From: Methylomonas albis
GTDB taxonomy: Bacteria > Pseudomonadota > Gammaproteobacteria > Methylococcales > Methylomonadaceae
Reading direction: 5' to 3'
Assembly (NCBI RefSeq): GCF_014850955.1
Contig: NZ_JACXSS010000001.1
Span: 3,968,001-4,032,000 of the forward strand
DNA: 64,000 nt
Notes under the pieces: generated by a model
What the model was told of the DNA's origin: nothing
Database searches by the model: none
What the model saw: the letters and a program-made list of their open reading frames with translations, nothing else
In this document: piece by piece, positions 62,145-64,000 of the stretch
How the letters are laid out: each line of letters begins with the position of its first letter
Position numbering within the stretch: the stretch's first letter is position 1
Made by a program: the position numbers and the translations under genes

Positions 62145-64000
62145 TTACCCTTTTAGACGTGTTGGGCTACTTCTCACACCAGCTTTGCTAAACATTTTTT
62201 CGATCTCTTCAGCAGGAATGGGTTTGCTGAGCAAATAACCTTGAATTTCGTCGCAGCCGTATTCAGCCAAAATATCAAATTGGTTTTGGGTCTCTACGCC
62301 TTCGGCAATCACCATCATGCTCATGGAATGGGCAATGTTGATTAACATCTTGACAATTTTTTGGTCGTTCTCGTCGTCGCATATATCGATGATAAACGAT
62401 CTATCGATCTTTAAGTTGTCTACCGGTAGGTTTTTCAGATAACTCAAAGAAGAATAGCCGGTACCGAAATCATCGATGGATATTGCAATACCCCGACTGC
62501 TAAGTCGCTTTAAGGCTGTCAATGCCGATTGGAAATTATTCATCAACGTAGTTTCCGTCACTTCCAATTCCAGTTGTCTTGGTGCGATCTGGTATTCCGC
62601 GATGATCGCGAGGACTTTTTCAACAAAATCATCCTGTTTCAATTGCACAGCGGATAAATTCACGGCAATTTTGCGATTCATAAAGCCCATCTCCTCCCAC
62701 TGTTTGAGTTGATGGCAGGCCGTTCGGATTACCCATTCGCCGATTGTAACAATTAAGCCTCGTTGTTCGGCAAAGTCGATAAACTCAAAAGGTGCAAGTA
62801 GTCCCTTGCTGGGGTGTCTCCACCGAATCAAGGCTTCTACTCCAACGACGGCCTTGGTGGCGACATCCATTTTAGGTTGGTAAAACAATTCCCACTCTTG
62901 GGTCTGAATAGCCCTACGCAGTTCTTTATCTAAGTGCAGATGCTTGATCGACAATTCCTGCATCTGGTTGTCAAAAAACTGAAAGCTAGTTTCAGATGAT
63001 GTCTTTTTACAGAATGTTTTGGCCGTGATGGCATTGTTGATTAGGACATCAACCGAATTTGCATCGGCCGGATACAAGCTGATGCCGATGTGACCAGTAA
63101 TATAAATACTGTTGCCATCAATCTCGACTGGCACGCCTAAAGCACCTATCAGTCGCTCGACCATCCAGGTTACTCCTTCCTTATTCGGTAGTTCCGGAAT
63201 TAACACGGCAAATACATCGCCGCCGATTCGGGAAAGCGTCAAGCGCGAGATGTCGTCACTTTTTCTGAAGGTGACATTCAAGCGGTCGGCGATTTCTTTC
63301 AAAACCTTGTCGCCGACCTCACGGCCTAGGGTTGCGTTAATCATGCCGAACATACCGATATCGATCACAAATATGGCTGCCAAATGGCTATATCGATGAC
63401 CTCTTTCAATGACCTGATTAACCCTGTCGTAAAATAAAACCTGGTTGGGCAAGCCGGTAAGTTGGTCGTAGTGCTTGGAATAATCAAGTTCTGTCGAGAT
63501 TTGCGAGGCTATTTGTTCAAGTTCATCAACCCTTAGTTGCAATTTGGAGACTTTGCTGTCGTCCTCAGCCATCTCTGTATGAGTTGCAGTTTGGTTATTT
63601 TCGGCGGGCTGCGCATCGGATTTAACTTTTTCTGCAAATTCGTTTTGCAGTTGCCAGCGGACGACCCGGTTCCGGCCTGATTCCTTAGCAACATATAACG
63701 CTTCATCGGCAAATTTATTGAGTTCGCTCGGGTCTTCAGGTTTATCGAAGATACTGGCGACACCCAAACTGGCGGTGACCCATGGCCCGGTTTCGTAACG
63801 GGCGACCGATTCGGATTTGATGCGCAAGCGGATACGCTCGGCCACCGTAATGGCTTCGTCAACGCTTAAACCGGGTAACACCACGCAAAACTCTTCACCG
63901 CCGTAACGGCCAACCAAATCAATTTTGCGGGTGTTGGTGGTTAAGATTTCGGCCAGTAATTTGATGATGACATCACCGGTTGCATGGCCGTAATTATCGT
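62145..64000 (-). CDS. GGDEF-GGDEF-EAL cyclic-di-GMP protein (partial)
   Basis: The gene runs off the right edge; 618 codons are visible. The first GGDEF domain is seen from N-Y-G-H-A-T-G-D-V and has an intact active-site R-Y-G-G-E-E-F. After a charged linker a second GGDEF domain has the altered motif I-G-G-D-V-F, so it is probably inactive. The EAL domain keeps E-A-L-I-R-W, N-L-S-A-V-Q and D-D-F-G-T-G-Y-S-S-L, consistent with phosphodiesterase activity. It could both make and break c-di-GMP, a signal that fits control of exopolysaccharide in this genome. Upstream sensory domains are outside the window. Confidence 0.92.
   Translation of the reverse strand, partial: DNYGHATGDVIIKLLAEILTTNTRKIDLVGRYGGEEFCVVLPGLSVDEAITVAERIRLRIKSESVARYETGPWVTASLGVASIFDKPEDPSELNKFADEALYVAKESGRNRVVRWQLQNEFAEKVKSDAQPAENNQTATHTEMAEDDSKVSKLQLRVDELEQIASQISTELDYSKHYDQLTGLPNQVLFYDRVNQVIERGHRYSHLAAIFVIDIGMFGMINATLGREVGDKVLKEIADRLNVTFRKSDDISRLTLSRIGGDVFAVLIPELPNKEGVTWMVERLIGALGVPVEIDGNSIYITGHIGISLYPADANSVDVLINNAITAKTFCKKTSSETSFQFFDNQMQELSIKHLHLDKELRRAIQTQEWELFYQPKMDVATKAVVGVEALIRWRHPSKGLLAPFEFIDFAEQRGLIVTIGEWVIRTACHQLKQWEEMGFMNRKIAVNLSAVQLKQDDFVEKVLAIIAEYQIAPRQLELEVTETTLMNNFQSALTALKRLSSRGIAISIDDFGTGYSSLSYLKNLPVDNLKIDRSFIIDICDDENDQKIVKMLINIAHSMSMMVIAEGVETQNQFDILAEYGCDEIQGYLLSKPIPAEEIEKMFSKAGVRSSPTRLKG

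Overview
The window looks like chromosomal DNA of a gammaproteobacterium, most likely a Methylomonas-like methanotroph of the Methylococcales. This rests on the combination of an exosortase/PEP-CTERM exopolysaccharide locus, a PEP-CTERM protein, a bufferin operon, the dac-dat-ybeD-lipB-lipA order and IS66 elements. No methane or methanol oxidation gene is present, so the genus is inference.

Region 1 (1-22.4 kb) is the exopolysaccharide locus of the PEP-CTERM/exosortase A type, mostly on the minus strand. In transcription order it holds a cyclic-nucleotide-binding protein, a GNAT-like acyltransferase, the TPR lipoprotein PrsT, the export lipoprotein, the chain-length protein, the tyrosine autokinase, an outer-membrane barrel protein, an ExeA-like ATPase, WecB, a polysaccharide deacetylase, a FemAB-like protein, two glycosyltransferases, an AsnB-type amidotransferase, a small exported protein and the start of a PqqD-like protein. 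The plus-strand pair prsK-prsR and a second acyltransferase close it. The exosortase gene usually found between the two glycosyltransferases is absent.

Region 2 (22.5-34.6 kb) begins with a four-gene operon: circularly permuted ATP-grasp, alpha-E, a two-domain HPPD-like dioxygenase relative that keeps an H-H-E triad, and a transglutaminase/DUF2126 fusion. A PfkB sugar kinase, a PEP-CTERM protein with a YVTN beta-propeller, a broken second copy of the kinase and a membrane protein follow.

Region 3 (34.7-47.1 kb) contains an EmrAB/NodT-type tripartite efflux operon facing a LysR regulator. Next come a truncated haemoglobin with its [2Fe-2S]/FAD reductase, divergent from a cysteine-rich SufR-like regulator, which suggests nitric oxide detoxification. 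Then the cell-wall and lipoate cluster (D,D-carboxypeptidase, D-amino acid aminotransferase, YbeD, LipB, LipA).

Region 4 (47.2-54.5 kb) is the most interesting. A sigma-54 activator with GAF and PAS domains is divergent from a bufferin-type RiPP operon: precursor BufA1, a secreted beta-propeller, the MNIO/DUF692 enzyme BufB, the DUF2063 partner BufC, DoxX and a short-chain dehydrogenase with a broken cofactor motif. A near-consensus -24/-12 promoter lies directly upstream of the precursor gene. Downstream is intact msrQ preceded by a decayed remnant of msrP.

Region 5 (54.5-64 kb) holds a lipoprotein and Lnb-like periplasmic protein pair and two related small zinc-ribbon proteins split by a complete IS66 element with an 8-bp target duplication. 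A graveyard of IS66 and IS3 fragments follows, then a GGDEF-GGDEF-EAL protein that runs off the right edge. No rRNA, tRNA or CRISPR array was recognised.
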